Assembly (NCBI GenBank): GCA_002393965.1
Contig: DGSL01000019.1
Location: 12,019 to 76,018, forward strand
Direction of reading: 5' to 3'
Origin: Bacteroidales bacterium UBA4363
GTDB lineage: Bacteria; Bacteroidota; Bacteroidia; Bacteroidales; Paludibacteraceae
DNA: 64,000 bases
The translations under genes and the position numbers were made by a program. Positions 26,906 to 37,063 of the stretch are shown piece after piece; the first letter of the stretch is position 1; each line of letters begins with the position of its first letter. The notes beneath the pieces were generated by a model, which did not search any database, was not told the DNA's origin, and saw nothing but the letters and a program-made list of their open reading frames with translations.

Positions 26906-27415
26906 TCAATATCCTTTCCTTTCAAAAAAGTCTATCAGTCTGCCATAATCATATAGAAAATTCGGTGTAAACAGGTCTTGATGGGCAGTCTCAATCTCTT
27001 CTTTACTCCAAAAACGACCGTCGTCCAATTCTACAGGGTCCAAGTTGAACGGCCCGTCGTAAATCAACCGATGGACATATACCAGTTCCCTCTCCCGTTC
27101 CGACTTCCATACATAAGAATAGAGAAGTTCCGGCTTTACTCCATCAATTCCCAACTCTTCCCGGCATTCCCTCTCTGCTGCCTCTGCTATTTGTTCACCG
27201 TAATCTACATGACCGCCGACTGACGTATCCCATTTACCAGGCTGGATATCCTTCGTTTTGGACCGCTTCTGCAAGAACAAAGCACCTCGACTCGAAAACA
27301 CATGTATATGAACGACCGGATGCAGCAACATGCTTCCTCCATGACACTCACGTCGACTCGCTTTCCCAATGACCCGACCGGATTCATCTACAATCGGGAA
27401 TAGTTCCTCTTTCAT
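26906..27415 (-). CDS. NUDIX hydrolase (IPP-isomerase-like subgroup)
   Basis: The 169-residue protein carries a perfect Nudix box near residues 68-90 (G-x5-E-x7-REUxEExGU; starts GGHVDYGEQIAEAAE and ends CREELGI). The N-terminus ELFPIVDESGRVIGKASR and the HPVVHIHVFSSRGALFLQKR block match the Nudix group often annotated as isopentenyl-diphosphate isomerase-like or YfcD. It hydrolyses a nucleoside diphosphate derivative, but the substrate cannot be read. It diverges from the esterase gene, with promoters crossing in a short shared region. Confidence 0.9.
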   Translation of the reverse strand: MKEELFPIVDESGRVIGKASRRECHGGSMLLHPVVHIHVFSSRGALFLQKRSKTKDIQPGKWDTSVGGHVDYGEQIAEAAERECREELGIDGVKPELLYSYVWKSERERELVYVHRLIYDGPFNLDPVELDDGRFWSKEEIETAHQDLFTPNFLYDYGRLIDFFERKGY

Positions 27416-27432
27416 TTTTTATCTGCTTTACC

Positions 27433-27440
27433 TACCTTTG
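27433..27440 (+). promoter_or_regulatory. Bacteroidota -7 box for the secreted esterase
   Basis: TACCTTTG lies 63 bp before the ATG at 27504, and 18 bp beyond the divergent NUDIX start. Its position excludes longer in-frame starts further upstream. On the other strand TACTTTTG (27487-27494) may drive the NUDIX gene. Confidence 0.55.
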
Positions 27441-27503
27441 TCAAGATTACAAACCCTGTCACCTGATGGAAAGGGCTATTACTTTACAAAAGTACACTTT
27501 CTC

Positions 27504-29444
27504 ATGCACAATCACACATATCACCTTCTACGATTCCTACCCCAAAGTCTCCTTTTGCTGGTGATGATCTTGGGAATGAGTATTCATTCAGTATCAGCAA
27601 AAAAAAAGGCTTCGGATAATCATGATGTCTTCAACTATCTCCTGAACCAATCCGAGAAATACATGACCCTCCGACAACTCTCACTGCAGAGAGCCCTGCA
27701 TGGCGGTCCTGACAGTATTCACGCCTATCAGCAGAATAAGTCAAATGCCATTCTCGATATGTTCGGTGAACTGAACTCCATCAGTCGCAAAACAAAACAG
27801 GTAACCTCTCGAAATATCTCCCTGCGACGGTACGACGATTTCTGGCTATCCCGTTACTTGATTGACGATCGAATCCCTGCCGACCTCTATCTCCCTGCAC
27901 AAACCAGCGATTCACTCTTCCCTGCCGTGCTTTTTCTTTGCGGACACGAAATCACAGGATTCGAAACAGAGTCATATGTCAAGACCGCCGAGGACTTGGC
28001 TCGAAACGGCATCGCAACACTCGTAGTCGAACCTGTCAGTGCCAGCAGAAGAACACAACTGACCCAACCCGATGGTAACCCACTGACTAAAAGGACAACC
28101 AGCGAACACACACTGCTCAACAACAGCGGACTCCTCATCGGACAACCTATCTCCAAGGAGATGCTACGCGATAATATCATAGCCTTTCACTTCCTCGCTT
28201 CGCTCGACATCATCGACACTGCACGCATCGGACTGATAGGAAATTCCGGAGGTGGAGCGCAGACTTCGTTCCTTTCGGCTGTCATCGGTAGTCGCGTCAA
28301 AGCCGTCGCTTGCTGTTCCTGGTTCACACAGCGACAGAAAATGCTCTCGAAATACGGACCCGACGATGCCTGCCAATATTGGCCTGGAGAACTGGTTCGA
28401 CAAATCGATATCCCCGACTACTACCTCATACAGGCACCAAAACCCGTTCTCATCCTTGCTGGTACAAAAGATTTCATGGATTACGACGGCACACGCAACG
28501 GATTTGAGGAAATCAAGCAGACATGGAACCTCCTGGGTAGCCACGATTGTGAACTCTTTACCGTTAATGACGGACACGGCATTGGACCGGAAAAACGAGA
28601 GGCTGCGGTTCACTTCTTTCGGAAATACCTCAACGTATCTTCGCCTTATGTCTCCGAACGAAGATCCTCACCGAAGGATGACATCCTCACCTTCGAGGAA
28701 GCCAACACATATAAGAAAAACGAAGTCGATCGACTATCCGGTCTGGCTTCCCTATACAAGGCAAGACATCATACATTTACAGAAATGTCCCTGACTTCAC
28801 GACAGAAAATCATTATTGAAACAACAGGAGTTTCCTATCCGACAGTAACCAAAGTCACCAAAGACAATAAGAGAAAGGACCTTCCGTTCTACAGCCTGAA
28901 CCGGAACGACGACCGACCTTCCCTACCATTCTACATCAAGGAGAACGAGACAGGAACAGGTATTGCCATTCTTCTGAATGCAAAAGGAAAAGAGACGACA
29001 CTCTCTTCTTTACCGTCTTTCTCGAATGGAATGCACCTCCTTATTATTCCTGACCTGACCGGTGTCGGAACACTTGCTGATGACAGCACAAAGAACAATC
29101 CCAAATTCATGAACAGCGACTATCGCACTGCCGCTCTTTCCATCATGCTGGGTTCTTCTGTCGTTACTATGCAAACAGAAGATATCATTGACCTTGCCCT
29201 ATGGGCAGCAGATAAATGGAAGAACGAGGACATCACCATTTTCTCAGATGCCTCGCTCTCCATTCCTGCCCGTCATGCCAACTTCCTCCTGCAAAACCAA
29301 AAGGGCATATCATCCGTCCGCATCCATGAATCATCACCACAAATGGACTGGCAGGATATCATTAATTCGCCAGCCCGTCCCAATCTGCTTCGCTTCGTCG
29401 TCCCTAACGCATGGAAATACTACGAACTGGACAACCTCCAATAG
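27504..29444 (+). CDS. Secreted alpha/beta hydrolase (acetyl-xylan-esterase/dienelactone-hydrolase-like)
   Basis: The 646-residue protein has a signal peptide (hydrophobic LLLLVMILGMSIHSVSA after a His- and Arg-containing start). Residues 100-390 are an alpha/beta hydrolase related to acetyl xylan esterases: FPAVLFLCGHEITGFE, IGLIGNSGGGAQTSFL with the nucleophile Ser, LILAGTKDFMDYDGT with the Asp, and NDGHGIGPEKREA with the His. The C-terminal 250 residues are a second, partly degenerate hydrolase-like part. It probably acts on esterified glycans in the periplasm or outside. The start at 27504 is chosen from the promoter and signal peptide. Confidence 0.85.
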   Translation: MHNHTYHLLRFLPQSLLLLVMILGMSIHSVSAKKKASDNHDVFNYLLNQSEKYMTLRQLSLQRALHGGPDSIHAYQQNKSNAILDMFGELNSISRKTKQVTSRNISLRRYDDFWLSRYLIDDRIPADLYLPAQTSDSLFPAVLFLCGHEITGFETESYVKTAEDLARNGIATLVVEPVSASRRTQLTQPDGNPLTKRTTSEHTLLNNSGLLIGQPISKEMLRDNIIAFHFLASLDIIDTARIGLIGNSGGGAQTSFLSAVIGSRVKAVACCSWFTQRQKMLSKYGPDDACQYWPGELVRQIDIPDYYLIQAPKPVLILAGTKDFMDYDGTRNGFEEIKQTWNLLGSHDCELFTVNDGHGIGPEKREAAVHFFRKYLNVSSPYVSERRSSPKDDILTFEEANTYKKNEVDRLSGLASLYKARHHTFTEMSLTSRQKIIIETTGVSYPTVTKVTKDNKRKDLPFYSLNRNDDRPSLPFYIKENETGTGIAILLNAKGKETTLSSLPSFSNGMHLLIIPDLTGVGTLADDSTKNNPKFMNSDYRTAALSIMLGSSVVTMQTEDIIDLALWAADKWKNEDITIFSDASLSIPARHANFLLQNQKGISSVRIHESSPQMDWQDIINSPARPNLLRFVVPNAWKYYELDNLQ

Positions 29445-29465
29445 AGACAATGACAATTTAACGAA

Positions 29466-29507
29466 GCAAAAACGCATGAACCTTACAATCGGTTCATGCG
29501 TTTTTGC
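29466..29507. terminator. Bidirectional terminator between the esterase gene and aspS
   Basis: AAAACGCATGAACC and GGTTCATGCGTTTT form a long stem, A-rich on one side and T-rich on the other. It fits termination in both directions for these convergent genes. Confidence 0.88.
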
Positions 29508-29530
29508 TTTACACTATTGGTAAAAGTTCC

Positions 29531-31294
29531 TTACTTCTCTTCTGGAAGATTCACCTTGATATACAGTTCATCCAATTGGGATGTCTCAATCACGGACGGT
29601 GCATTGATCATTACATCACGTCCCGAGTTGTTCTTCGGGAAGGCAATGCAGTCGCGGATGCTGTCCAGGCCTGCCAGAAGCGAGACGAAACGATCCAGTC
29701 CGAATGCCAGACCGGCATGTGGCGGCGCTCCGTACTTGAATGCCGTGAGCAACCATCCGAACTTCTTCTCGGCTTCCTCCTGCGTCAGCCCGATAGCCTT
29801 GAAGACACGACTCTGCAACTCGCGGTCATGAATTCGAACCGATCCGCCACCCAGTTCTACACCGTTCAGAACCATATCATAAGCATATGCACGCACACGA
29901 CCAGGTTCCGACTCCAGATAATCTACATCCTCCGCCTTCGGCGACGTGAACGGATGGTGCATCGCCTTCCAACGGGATGTTTCCTCATCCCACTCGAACA
30001 TAGGGAAGTCCACCACCCAAAGCGGAGCAAACTCATCTTTCTTTCGAAGTCCCAATCGGTCACCCATTTCCAAACGCAACTGGCCTAATGCAACCTGCGT
30101 CTTCTGGATATGGTCGCCCGAGAGTATCAGCATCAAATCGCCTGGCTTCGCTCCAAAACGCTCACTCCAGGCTTTCAAGTCTTCTGTCTGATAGAACTTA
30201 TCGACGGATGACTTGAACGTTCCGTCTTCATTATACTTGACATATACCAAACCCTTGGCTCCCACCTGCGGACGTTTTACAAAATCCGTCAGCCCATCCA
30301 ATTCTTTTCTCGAATAGTGAGCACATCCCTCTGCACAGATGCCTCCCACATACTTCGCATTATTGAATACAGCAAAGTCTCTGTTCTGGGCAATATCCGT
30401 AAGTTCAACGAACTTCATGCCAAAACGCAAGTCCGGCTTGTCGGAGCCATAGTAACGCATGGCATCCGACCATGGCATCTGGATAAACTTCTCCTTGAAG
30501 TCAATACCCTTCAACTTTCGGAATACCGTTTTTACCATCTCCTCAAACAAATCCACTACATCTTCCTGACGCACAAACGACATCTCACAGTCAATCTGCG
30601 TAAACTCCGGCTGACGATCCGCACGCAAATCCTCATCACGGAAACACTTCACTATCTGGAAATATCGGTCAAAACCAGCAATCATCAGCAACTGCTTGAA
30701 TAATTGAGGTGACTGGGGAAGAGCATAGAACTGTCCCGGATTCATACGCGATGGGACAACGAAATCACGGGCCCCCTCCGGAGTCGAATTGATGAGTACC
30801 GGAGTCTCTGTTTCAATAAACTGGCGACGAATCAGGAAATCACGCACCTCGAACGTCAGACTGTTCCGCAACTCCAAATTTCGGCGAACAGCAGTACGAC
30901 GCAGGTCCAGATAACGGTACTTCATACGCAGGTCATCTCCTCCATCTGTTTCATCTTCAATAGTGAATGGTGGCGTTTCCGAACTGCTCAGAATCACGAG
31001 GTCCGATACAATGATTTCCACCTCGCCCGTTTCCATTTTAGCATTCTTCGACTCCCGTTCCGTCACCTTGCCTGTTACTTGAACCACATATTCCCGTCCA
31101 AGTTTCTGGGCACACATAGCCAAATCAGCATTCTGCGACTCATCAAAGGCCAATTGAGTGATGCCGTATCGGTCACGCAAGTCAACGAAGGTCATTCCTC
31201 CCAATTTGCGCACACGCTGTACCCAACCAGCCAGCGTCACCTGTTCTCCCACATTCCCTATGCGGAGTTCCCCACATGTATGACTTCTGTACAT
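29531..31294 (-). CDS. aspS: Aspartate--tRNA ligase
   Basis: The 587-residue class II synthetase charges tRNA-Asp. An N-terminal OB-fold anticodon domain ([33 protein letters not shown]) precedes the catalytic core with [40 protein letters not shown] (motif 2) and [14 protein letters not shown] (motif 3). The bacterial GAD insertion domain lies between them. Length agrees with the bacterial type. It follows fabD by 61 bp and is probably transcribed with it. Confidence 0.98.
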   Translation of the reverse strand: MYRSHTCGELRIGNVGEQVTLAGWVQRVRKLGGMTFVDLRDRYGITQLAFDESQNADLAMCAQKLGREYVVQVTGKVTERESKNAKMETGEVEIIVSDLVILSSSETPPFTIEDETDGGDDLRMKYRYLDLRRTAVRRNLELRNSLTFEVRDFLIRRQFIETETPVLINSTPEGARDFVVPSRMNPGQFYALPQSPQLFKQLLMIAGFDRYFQIVKCFRDEDLRADRQPEFTQIDCEMSFVRQEDVVDLFEEMVKTVFRKLKGIDFKEKFIQMPWSDAMRYYGSDKPDLRFGMKFVELTDIAQNRDFAVFNNAKYVGGICAEGCAHYSRKELDGLTDFVKRPQVGAKGLVYVKYNEDGTFKSSVDKFYQTEDLKAWSERFGAKPGDLMLILSGDHIQKTQVALGQLRLEMGDRLGLRKKDEFAPLWVVDFPMFEWDEETSRWKAMHHPFTSPKAEDVDYLESEPGRVRAYAYDMVLNGVELGGGSVRIHDRELQSRVFKAIGLTQEEAEKKFGWLLTAFKYGAPPHAGLAFGLDRFVSLLAGLDSIRDCIAFPKNNSGRDVMINAPSVIETSQLDELYIKVNLPEEK

Positions 31295-31355
31295 GATGTT
31301 TCCCGTTTAATCTTAGTTAAGTTTCTTTCGGACTTTTTCTGTCAATTATATGACT

Positions 31356-32228
31356 CTACAATACCGTTACCGTCTTGTCTATCTTTGAAATCAAACCTCT
31401 CAATACCTTTCCAGGGCCTATCTCCGTAAACTCATCAGCTCCGTCAGCTACCATCTGTTGTACCGTTTGAGTCCAACGTACCGGAGAGGTGAGCTGAGCA
31501 ATCAAATTCTGTTTGATCTCTTCCGGATCAGTGTGTGGCTTTCCATCCACGTTCTGGTAGATAGGACACGTCGGAGTATGGAACGGAGTAACCCGGATGG
31601 CTTCTTCAAGTTCCTGACGCGCAGGCTCCATCAGAGGAGAATGGAAGGCTCCTCCTACCGTCAGTTTCAGTGCACGCTTCGCCTGCTTCTCATTCTTCAG
31701 GATTTCACATGCCTTATCGATAGCTGTCTCATCTCCCGAGATAACCAACTGCCCCGGACAATTATAGTTGGCAGGAACTACACAACCTTCCGTAATCGCA
31801 CTGCATACTTCCTCCACCGTCTCGTCAGGCAAGGCAATGATAGCTGCCATCGTACCCGGATTCTGTTCACATGCCTTCTGCATTGCATGAGCACGCTTCG
31901 ACACCAAACGTAGTGCATCCTCAAAACTCAATGCACCACACGCTACCAACGATGAGAACTCTCCTAATGAATGTCCTGCTACCATGTCCGGCTGCTCTGC
32001 CTCACGTGTCAGCGCTTGTATAACCGAATCCAGGAACACTGCCGGCTGCGTCACTTTCGTTTGGCGCAGGTCCTCGTCACTGCCTGCAAACATCAGATCC
32101 GTAATCCGGAATCCCAACAGTTCATTCGCCTGTTCGAACAAGTTTTTTGCCTTCTCATTGGTTTCATAGAGTTCCTTGCCCATTCCAACATACTGAGAAC
32201 CCTGTCCTGGAAATACAAATGCTTTCAT
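31356..32228 (-). CDS. fabD: Malonyl-CoA--acyl carrier protein transacylase
   Basis: The 290-residue enzyme moves malonate from CoA to ACP for fatty-acid synthesis. FVFPGQGSQYVGMGKELY opens the protein, GHSLGEFSSLVACG carries the nucleophile Ser87, and GGAFHSPLM the catalytic His196. The conserved Gln and Arg sites of the family are present. It is the first gene of a probable fabD-aspS unit and is divergent from the penicillin-binding protein gene. Confidence 0.97.
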   Translation of the reverse strand: MKAFVFPGQGSQYVGMGKELYETNEKAKNLFEQANELLGFRITDLMFAGSDEDLRQTKVTQPAVFLDSVIQALTREAEQPDMVAGHSLGEFSSLVACGALSFEDALRLVSKRAHAMQKACEQNPGTMAAIIALPDETVEEVCSAITEGCVVPANYNCPGQLVISGDETAIDKACEILKNEKQAKRALKLTVGGAFHSPLMEPARQELEEAIRVTPFHTPTCPIYQNVDGKPHTDPEEIKQNLIAQLTSPVRWTQTVQQMVADGADEFTEIGPGKVLRGLISKIDKTVTVL

Positions 32229-32257
32229 TTCTTATCCTTTCTTTCTTAATGAATGCG

Positions 32258-32265
32258 CAAAGGTA
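32258..32265 (-). promoter_or_regulatory. Bacteroidota -7 box for fabD
   Basis: TACCTTTG on the minus strand lies 29 bp before the fabD start. It faces away from the divergent box at 32278-32285, only 12 bp off. Confidence 0.65.
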
Positions 32266-32277
32266 AGAAATTATCTG

Positions 32278-32285
32278 TATCTTTG
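32278..32285 (+). promoter_or_regulatory. Bacteroidota -7 box for the PBP1A gene
   Basis: TATCTTTG lies 46 bp upstream of the ATG at 32332. Confidence 0.65.
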
Positions 32286-32331
32286 TTTTTATTTCTGACC
32301 TCTGTCATTCTGAATACCGATTTCTAAAAAA

Positions 32332-34701
32332 ATGAACAGGAAAAAAGCAGATCTCTCCGGACGGGTTCGCAAATGGATGTGGACTCTCTTTTTCGGCATC
32401 ATTCTCTCCATCGTTATTGTTTTCGCACTCATCGCTGTAGGTGTCATCGGATACATGCCTCCTATCGAGGAACTCCAGAATCCTAAAAACCAGTTCGCTA
32501 CGGAAATCTACTCCTCCGATATGCAACTTATCGGACGGTTCTGGAAAGAAGCTAACCGTGTCAATGTCAACTACTCCGACATTTCTCCGAACATGATCAA
32601 TGCGCTCATCGCTACCGAAGACGCACGCTTCGAATCACACTCCGGTATCGACGCATGGGCTCTTGGACGAGCACTTATTCTCCGCGGTCTCCTCTTTCAA
32701 AAGAGCGCCGGTGGAGGTTCCACCATCACCCAACAACTTGCTAAACAGATATGGTCGCCCCAAGCAGAATCCTTCATCCAACGACTTCTGCAAAAACCCA
32801 TTGAATGGACCATCGCAGTCAAACTGGAGAAGTACTACACCAAAGAGGAAATCATCACCATGTACCTTAACCAGTTCGATTTCCTCTACAATGCCGTTGG
32901 CATTAAGAGTGCGGCACAGGTTTATTTCAACACTACACCCGAAGCACTCACCGTGGAACAGGCAGCCGTACTTGTCGGAATGTGTAAGAACCCTTCCTAT
33001 TTCAATCCCATCCTGCACCCAGAACGTGCTCTTGGACGTCGCAACGTCGTCCTCCAACAGATGGTCAAGGCCGACTATCTCTCCGAAGCCGATTTTGACT
33101 CCATCTCACGTATTCCTCTCGATACGCACCTTCAAATCATAGACCACAAATCAGGGCCGGCTCCTTACTTCCGGGAGAATCTGCGACGCATGCTGACTGC
33201 TCCGGAACCAGAACGTGGCAACTATGCCGACTGGCAATATCAGGAATACCACGATGACTCCCTTGCCTGGGCAACCAACCCCCTCTATGGATTCTGTGAG
33301 AAAACACGCAAACCAGATGGTTCCAAATACAATATCTATACCGACGGTTTGCGTATCTATACCACCATCGACTCGCGCATGCAGTCTTATGCCGAAGAGG
33401 CAGTCAACACCCACATGCGTGAACTGCAAAAAGCATTCTTCCGCGAAAAGAGAGGGAAGAAGAAAGCCCCATACTCCAACATGCTCTCCGATGAGCAGAT
33501 ACGCCAATCTCTCGAAAGAGCAATGAAACAATCGGATCGCTACCGTGCCATGAAAAAAGAAGGAGCCTCTGACTCGGAAATCCGCGAGGCATTCCGAACC
33601 AAGACTCGTATGCGCGTCTTCTCCTACGACGGAGGAATCGACACCACTCTCACACCTATGGATTCCATCCGTTACGTCAAATCATTCCTGCGCTGCGGCT
33701 TCCTCTCCATGGACCCACACAACGGCTATATCAAAGCCTATGTCGGAGGTCCTGACTTTGCCCACTTCCAATACGACATGGTCTCCAAAGGACGACGACA
33801 GGTCGGTTCCACCGTCAAGCCCTTCCTATACACCCTTGCCATGGAAGAAGGTATGACACCCAATGACGAAGTCATCAACCATCCCTATACGCTATATACC
33901 GCCACAGGAGCCGAATGGACTCCTCGCAACGGCTCCAAGTCTCGACTCGGTGAGTCAGTTACCCTGCGGTGGGGACTCGCCAACTCCAACAACTGGATTT
34001 CTGCTTACCTCATGTCACTCTTCACTCCCGAAGCTCTTGTTAAACTCATGCGTTCCTTCGGTATCGAAGGACACATAGACCCTGTTGTTTCCCTTTGTCT
34101 TGGCCCTGTCGAGATCAAAGTGCTTGAGATGGTGGCAGCCTACACCACCTTTGCCAACAAAGGACTTCGTGTGACTCCTGTTTATGTCACACGCATTGAG
34201 GATGCCAACGGCAATGTTATCTTCACTGCGAAACCCGAAATGAAGGAAATAATCAGTGAATCAACCGCCTACAAGATGATATACATGCTTAGGGCAGTTA
34301 TTGACCAGGGTACCGGACGACGCATACGCTCCAAATACGGAATTACGGCTGAGATATGTGGCAAAACTGGAACAACACAGCGCAATGCCGACGGTTGGTT
34401 CATGGGATTCACACCTTCTCTCGTCAACGGAGTCTGGGTCGGTGGTGACGAACGCGACATTCACTTCGACTCCATGGCAAACGGACAGGGAGCCTCCATG
34501 GCACTTCCTATTTGGGCTCTCTATATGAAAAAAGTGTACAGCAATCCTCAACTCGGATATTCCCAGGGTGAGAAATTTGCCATACCATCCAACTTCCGAA
34601 TCGAAAACGGCAACCTCATCGAAGTACCCGATGAAGAAGCATTCGAATCTGTGGATGGTGAAGAAGACTCCACTTGGAGCCAAATGCAAGGATCAGAATA
34701 A
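32332..34701 (+). CDS. mrcA: Penicillin-binding protein 1A (class A bifunctional)
   Basis: The 789-residue inner-membrane enzyme polymerises and cross-links peptidoglycan. One transmembrane helix (about residues 17-43) follows a basic N-terminus. The GT51 glycosyltransferase domain shows ATEDARFESHSGIDAWAL with the catalytic Glu and GGGSTITQQLAKQIW. The transpeptidase domain has GSTVKPFLYTLAMEEG with the active Ser, SNN as the SxN motif and CGKTGTTQRNADGWFMG as KTG. A Lys- and Arg-rich insert lies around residues 360-420. The C-terminus is acidic. Confidence 0.96.
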   Translation: MNRKKADLSGRVRKWMWTLFFGIILSIVIVFALIAVGVIGYMPPIEELQNPKNQFATEIYSSDMQLIGRFWKEANRVNVNYSDISPNMINALIATEDARFESHSGIDAWALGRALILRGLLFQKSAGGGSTITQQLAKQIWSPQAESFIQRLLQKPIEWTIAVKLEKYYTKEEIITMYLNQFDFLYNAVGIKSAAQVYFNTTPEALTVEQAAVLVGMCKNPSYFNPILHPERALGRRNVVLQQMVKADYLSEADFDSISRIPLDTHLQIIDHKSGPAPYFRENLRRMLTAPEPERGNYADWQYQEYHDDSLAWATNPLYGFCEKTRKPDGSKYNIYTDGLRIYTTIDSRMQSYAEEAVNTHMRELQKAFFREKRGKKKAPYSNMLSDEQIRQSLERAMKQSDRYRAMKKEGASDSEIREAFRTKTRMRVFSYDGGIDTTLTPMDSIRYVKSFLRCGFLSMDPHNGYIKAYVGGPDFAHFQYDMVSKGRRQVGSTVKPFLYTLAMEEGMTPNDEVINHPYTLYTATGAEWTPRNGSKSRLGESVTLRWGLANSNNWISAYLMSLFTPEALVKLMRSFGIEGHIDPVVSLCLGPVEIKVLEMVAAYTTFANKGLRVTPVYVTRIEDANGNVIFTAKPEMKEIISESTAYKMIYMLRAVIDQGTGRRIRSKYGITAEICGKTGTTQRNADGWFMGFTPSLVNGVWVGGDERDIHFDSMANGQGASMALPIWALYMKKVYSNPQLGYSQGEKFAIPSNFRIENGNLIEVPDEEAFESVDGEEDSTWSQMQGSE

Positions 34702-34852
34702 CAAAGGCGAGACAACCAGAAGAATTGGCTTTTCTCTGAAATGCCAACACGGTTTCATAGACAATAAAAAGCCTGCCATTGAAAGCTTAAGACTAAGAGG
34801 TTCCTGACCACTTACCACCCCCTTGTTTGTGTCTTGAATAAAGAAAAAACGC

Positions 34853-36946
34853 ATGCTGATTCCTGTCTTTCACACGAAACGACACATCCACCTTCTACTG
34901 TCGTGGATTATCATGCAAGTATGTCTGCTGAATGCTGCTCCATCACTGGCACAAATTAAAACGGAACGACTGCTCGAGAACGGACGCACAGCCTTGTATT
35001 TCAACGACTACGTTCTTGCCATCCACTACTTCAATCGTTGCCTTTCCCTGCGTCCCACACAATCGTTGCCCTACTACTACCGTGCAGTGGCCAAGATTCA
35101 ACTGGAGGACTATACCGGTTCCATCATCGACTGCGACTCGGCTCTCGCACATAATCCTTTCATGCCCGATGCATGGCTTGCTCGCGGATATGCCTGCTTG
35201 CGAACTGGAATGGCAGCACAGGCTGAGAACGACCTTAATAAGGCACTCATATACGCCCCAGACAACACCAATGCCATTCTCTATCGCATTGAGGCTCTCA
35301 AGAAACAAGATAAGTACGAAGCGGCGCTCAACGACATTCGAAGACTGTTGCGACGAAAGAATCTCCCCTTTGCCAACCTCCTGCGCACTGAGCAAGCGCA
35401 AGTGTACCTCGCCATGAACGACACCTCTGCCGCCAATCTGTCACTCGACACAGCCATCTTCCACGCTCCCTCTCATCCTGACTTCTACGCTCTTAAAGCC
35501 TATATATCTCTTCTTCAGAACCAAGACTCTGTAGCTCTTTCTCTCCTGAATACTGCCATCTCACTCGGTGCTGACTATCCTGCAGTGTACGTTAACCGCG
35601 GCGTTCTCCTCCACAAGTCCTTCCGCTACCTTGACGCCTTAACCGATTACAGCCGTGCCGTCGAACTCGATCCTGACGACCGGCAGGCACGCTTCAACCG
35701 TGCCATTCTGCGGTCGGAGGTCGGAGATTTCAACAATGCTCTCCTGGACCTGAACCGATTATTGGATGACCATCCTTCCTCAACTTTCTACGACGAAGCA
35801 CGCTTTCAACGGGCGATTGTCTGCCTCCGACTCCACGACTTTAATACCGCTCTCTCCGACTTCGCCACTCTCATGGCACGCTATCCGGACTTCACGCCTG
35901 CCTACTATGGACATGCCGAAGCCTGCCAGGCTCTCGGACGAACCAGACAGGCAGACATAGACCGCTACAAGGCTATGATCATTGAGTCGCAACCCGTTTC
36001 CGAACGTAAACGCCTAAGAGCTCAGGGAGAACCTGCCGCATCATCCGTCCCTTCCGCTCTCTCTGTCCTCACCGACTCGTGGAATAGCACAGACCCCCCT
36101 GGAGAAGGAAACGATAGAATACGAGGCAACATACAACAGGAATCGATGCATCTGATTCCGAGAAGCCCCTTTTGCATTTCCTATTATGCACCCCTGTCTC
36201 GGGTCGAATCCGAAAGCGCATTCCGATTCCATGCTCCTGCACTGCCACCAGCCATTCGTCAATTCAATACGACTTGCGGAGAGCATCTCGTTCTCACCAA
36301 TCGGGAAACGCCTACCTCTGAACACATCATCTCTCTTCATCAGCAACGCATACGAACCCTTACCTCTCCATACGCACATACATACTTCCTTCGAGCCGTC
36401 AATCATAGCATGATACTCAACCACCGAGATGCCATGAATGACCTTGACACTGCCTTCGCCAAAACCTCATCTGCCTCTGACTCCGCATTACGTGCCGTGG
36501 TCTGCTTTCAACGTGGCTCCATCCGTCTTCGCCAGATTACGCACGACTCTCTTATTTCTTACTCTCCTTCTTATGCTACAACTTCAGCACCAGACACCCT
36601 CAACCGATGGAGAGAAAGCGACCTCATCGCCCTTGATTTCCAGCTTGCCGTTCGCTTTTCTCCTCATTTTCCACATGCTTGGTACAATCTCGGATGCCTT
36701 TTCCTTATGAAAAATCAGAACCGAAAGGCCGAAGATGCTTTTTCAAAGGCCATTGCCCTTGATGCCAATCTTGCCGACGCATGGTTCAACCGAGCGATTG
36801 CACGCCTCCGCCTCTACCGAACCTCCACAGACCAGCTCCTTCTCCGCCAAGCTCGCGAAGATCTATCCATGGCAGGTCAGCATGGCATCTATCAATCCTA
36901 CTCCATCCTCAAACAACTCGATAAATCATCCCCTTCTATCCAATAA
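34853..36946 (+). CDS. Secreted tetratricopeptide repeat protein
   Basis: The 697-residue protein has a signal peptide (HLLLSWIIMQVCLLNAAPSLA) and two blocks of TPR units. Block one (about residues 38-390) includes GRTALYFNDYVLAIHYFNRC, AWLARGYACLRTGMAAQAEN, VYVNRGVLLHKSFRYLDALT and YSRAVELDPDDRQARFNRAI. A non-repeat linker of about 130 residues rich in Ser, Pro and Arg follows. Block two (about 520-690) includes WYNLGCLFLMKNQNRKAEDA and AWFNRAIARLRLYRT. TPR arrays bind protein partners, here in the periplasm or at the outer membrane; the partner is unknown. A hairpin repeat starts 2 bp after the stop codon. Confidence 0.88.
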   Translation: MLIPVFHTKRHIHLLLSWIIMQVCLLNAAPSLAQIKTERLLENGRTALYFNDYVLAIHYFNRCLSLRPTQSLPYYYRAVAKIQLEDYTGSIIDCDSALAHNPFMPDAWLARGYACLRTGMAAQAENDLNKALIYAPDNTNAILYRIEALKKQDKYEAALNDIRRLLRRKNLPFANLLRTEQAQVYLAMNDTSAANLSLDTAIFHAPSHPDFYALKAYISLLQNQDSVALSLLNTAISLGADYPAVYVNRGVLLHKSFRYLDALTDYSRAVELDPDDRQARFNRAILRSEVGDFNNALLDLNRLLDDHPSSTFYDEARFQRAIVCLRLHDFNTALSDFATLMARYPDFTPAYYGHAEACQALGRTRQADIDRYKAMIIESQPVSERKRLRAQGEPAASSVPSALSVLTDSWNSTDPPGEGNDRIRGNIQQESMHLIPRSPFCISYYAPLSRVESESAFRFHAPALPPAIRQFNTTCGEHLVLTNRETPTSEHIISLHQQRIRTLTSPYAHTYFLRAVNHSMILNHRDAMNDLDTAFAKTSSASDSALRAVVCFQRGSIRLRQITHDSLISYSPSYATTSAPDTLNRWRESDLIALDFQLAVRFSPHFPHAWYNLGCLFLMKNQNRKAEDAFSKAIALDANLADAWFNRAIARLRLYRTSTDQLLLRQAREDLSMAGQHGIYQSYSILKQLDKSSPSIQ

Positions 36947-36948
36947 AG

Positions 36949-37017
36949 CAACCTTTTCGTTAAGCCGAAAGCAGAAGCCAAAATTATTTGGGTTATGCTG
37001 AGGCGAGAAAAGGACTA
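36949..37017 (+). repeat. Three-tier hairpin repeat, diverged class II (copy R6)
   Basis: It starts CAACCTTTTCGTTAAGCC and ends GAGAAAAGG, keeping outer stem CCTTTTC:GAAAAGG and middle stem GCC:GGC. The 28-nt inner hairpin has an almost wholly different sequence (CCAAA:TTTGG near its tip) but the same length and mismatch positions as R3. It lies directly after the TPR gene stop and ends with the shared CTATTGAAAATGAAC spacer. Confidence 0.75.
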
Positions 37018-37063
37018 TTGAAAATGAACGACAGTCACAGATTACTGCCCGAACGTCTCTTAC

